Origin: an uncultured Lachnospiraceae bacterium
GTDB lineage: Bacteria; Bacillota; Clostridia; Lachnospirales; Lachnospiraceae
Direction of reading: 5' to 3'
NCBI GenBank assembly: GCA_947175775.1
Contig: CAMWNY010000184.1
Span: 1-5,756 of the forward strand
Length of the DNA stretch: 5,756 nucleotides
How positions within the stretch are numbered: the first letter of the stretch is position 1; every line of letters starts with the position of its first letter. A model generated the notes under the pieces. It made no database searches. It was not told the DNA's origin and saw only the letters and a program-made list of their open reading frames with translations. Position numbers and translations under genes: made by a program. This document shows positions 4,993 to 5,756 of the stretch, piece by piece.

Positions 4993-5756
4993 ATGAAAAA
5001 GAAACTAACGCTTTGGGCGGCGCTTTGCATGATGTTTGTGTGTGTTATGTCGGCGACGGCATTTGCCGCAGGAACTGCCGCCATTACACAGTGCATTATC
5101 AGCGGTGCGGACCAAATTACGGTTACGGCAACAGCATCCGGTGTGGCAAGTGAAGACGGAAACCTGTATCTGTTTGAACTAAAGCCCTATCAAAATTCCA
5201 TTGCGGGCAGAGTTGATTTCTGTGCAGTGGCACCCAATGCCCCGACGGTAACGTTCACGACTCCTCTTGGCAAAAACACGGCAAACTCCAAACTGTGTTC
5301 AAGATTTGTGGTAGCGGCGAAGGCAGGCGGTGCATATACGGCAGTGAGTCAGGAATTTTACATTACAAATCCTGAAGCAGGAGCTGCGCATACGGCAATT
5401 AATCCGGTTCCTTTGTCAATCAAGGGAATTACGGCGGATAACACGGCGATTTTGGTTCTTCCGGAGCTTGGCGTACAGCATGTGAGTTATGAGCTTGCAA
5501 TCGATCGCTTTTTTACATCCGGAGAAAGCGTTTCTTTTACATATAATGGAAAGCCGTACAGCTTTAATAAGAAGGTTGTGTCAGAGTATGACATGATTAT
5601 GCAGCTTTTCGCGTCACAGAAAGTTGAAGTGACAATGAATATCGTAAATTATTTTAACGCGGCAACAGCGTTCACGGTAAAACCGGCCGCAAGAGTTGGC
5701 GGATACCGTCATTATGCGTTTAATATGGACGAGCAGCAGGGAGCAGAGTCAATAGA
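4993..5756 (+). CDS. Secreted DUF5722-like protein (partial, C-terminus beyond the window)
   Basis: The frame is open from the ATG at 4993 to the window end: 254 complete codons, no stop. The protein starts with a clear Sec signal peptide: basic MKKK, a hydrophobic core (about 5-20), and a signal peptidase I site after AFA (residue 25) or one residue later. Residues about 27-140 look like a beta-sandwich or Ig-like domain with alternating strands. From about residue 143 the sequence resembles DUF5722 (SIKGITADN at 142-150, ELGVQHVSYELAIDRFF at 158-174, SFTYNGKPYSFN at 181-192). DUF5722 is thought to adopt a TIM-barrel-like fold akin to glycoside hydrolases, so a role on extracellular polysaccharide is plausible but unproven. 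The likely catalytic acidic residues lie beyond the window. The family assignment is from memory of sequence pattern, not a search. Confidence 0.85.
   Translation, partial: MKKKLTLWAALCMMFVCVMSATAFAAGTAAITQCIISGADQITVTATASGVASEDGNLYLFELKPYQNSIAGRVDFCAVAPNAPTVTFTTPLGKNTANSKLCSRFVVAAKAGGAYTAVSQEFYITNPEAGAAHTAINPVPLSIKGITADNTAILVLPELGVQHVSYELAIDRFFTSGESVSFTYNGKPYSFNKKVVSEYDMIMQLFASQKVEVTMNIVNYFNAATAFTVKPAARVGGYRHYAFNMDEQQGAESI

Overview
The window looks like part of the chromosome of an anaerobic, low-to-moderate GC Firmicute, most likely a Lachnospiraceae-type Clostridium relative. This is inferred from three things. Shine-Dalgarno sites and TGnTATAAT-type promoters are strong. The predicted proteins resemble clostridial families: a GCGKSYL/LHACDTATD methyltransferase, a large single-pass extracytoplasmic protein, and a DUF5722-like secreted protein. 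Protein-coding sequence is dense, with no transposase, phage gene, tRNA, rRNA or CRISPR array. No species can be named from the sequence alone.

Layout. Positions 1-718 hold a leftward pair: an ECF-type RNA polymerase sigma factor (718 to 152), then the first 28 codons of a second gene (84 to beyond position 1). By analogy with ECF operons that second gene may be the anti-sigma or partner gene. Positions 719-1131 are a 413-bp divergent intergenic region with no convincing gene but much structure: two perfect palindromes whose centres lie 42 bp apart, a long 15-bp inverted repeat with a minus-strand extended -10 in one arm, a compact stem-loop, and an inverted repeat over the -35 region of the rightward promoter.

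Positions 1132-4873 are a rightward two-gene unit: a Methyltransf_32-like SAM-dependent methyltransferase (1132-2325) and, 19 bp later, an 842-residue membrane-anchored extracytoplasmic protein (2345-4873). The methyltransferase has a near-perfect extended -10 ending 7 nt before its ATG and no Shine-Dalgarno, so its mRNA may be leaderless. The C-terminus of the large protein resembles a C39 peptidase domain in which all three catalytic positions appear to be replaced. Positions 4874-4992 carry a well-formed promoter and ribosome binding site for the last gene (4993 to beyond the window end), a secreted DUF5722-like protein whose C-terminus is outside the window.

How the genes work together is only partly visible. 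The sigma factor and its cut-off partner form one regulatory unit. The methyltransferase and membrane protein are probably co-transcribed but have no obvious shared pathway. The secreted DUF5722-like gene has its own promoter and may be independent. The points most worth a second look are the structured divergent intergenic region, the leaderless-type start, and the apparent pseudo-peptidase domain.
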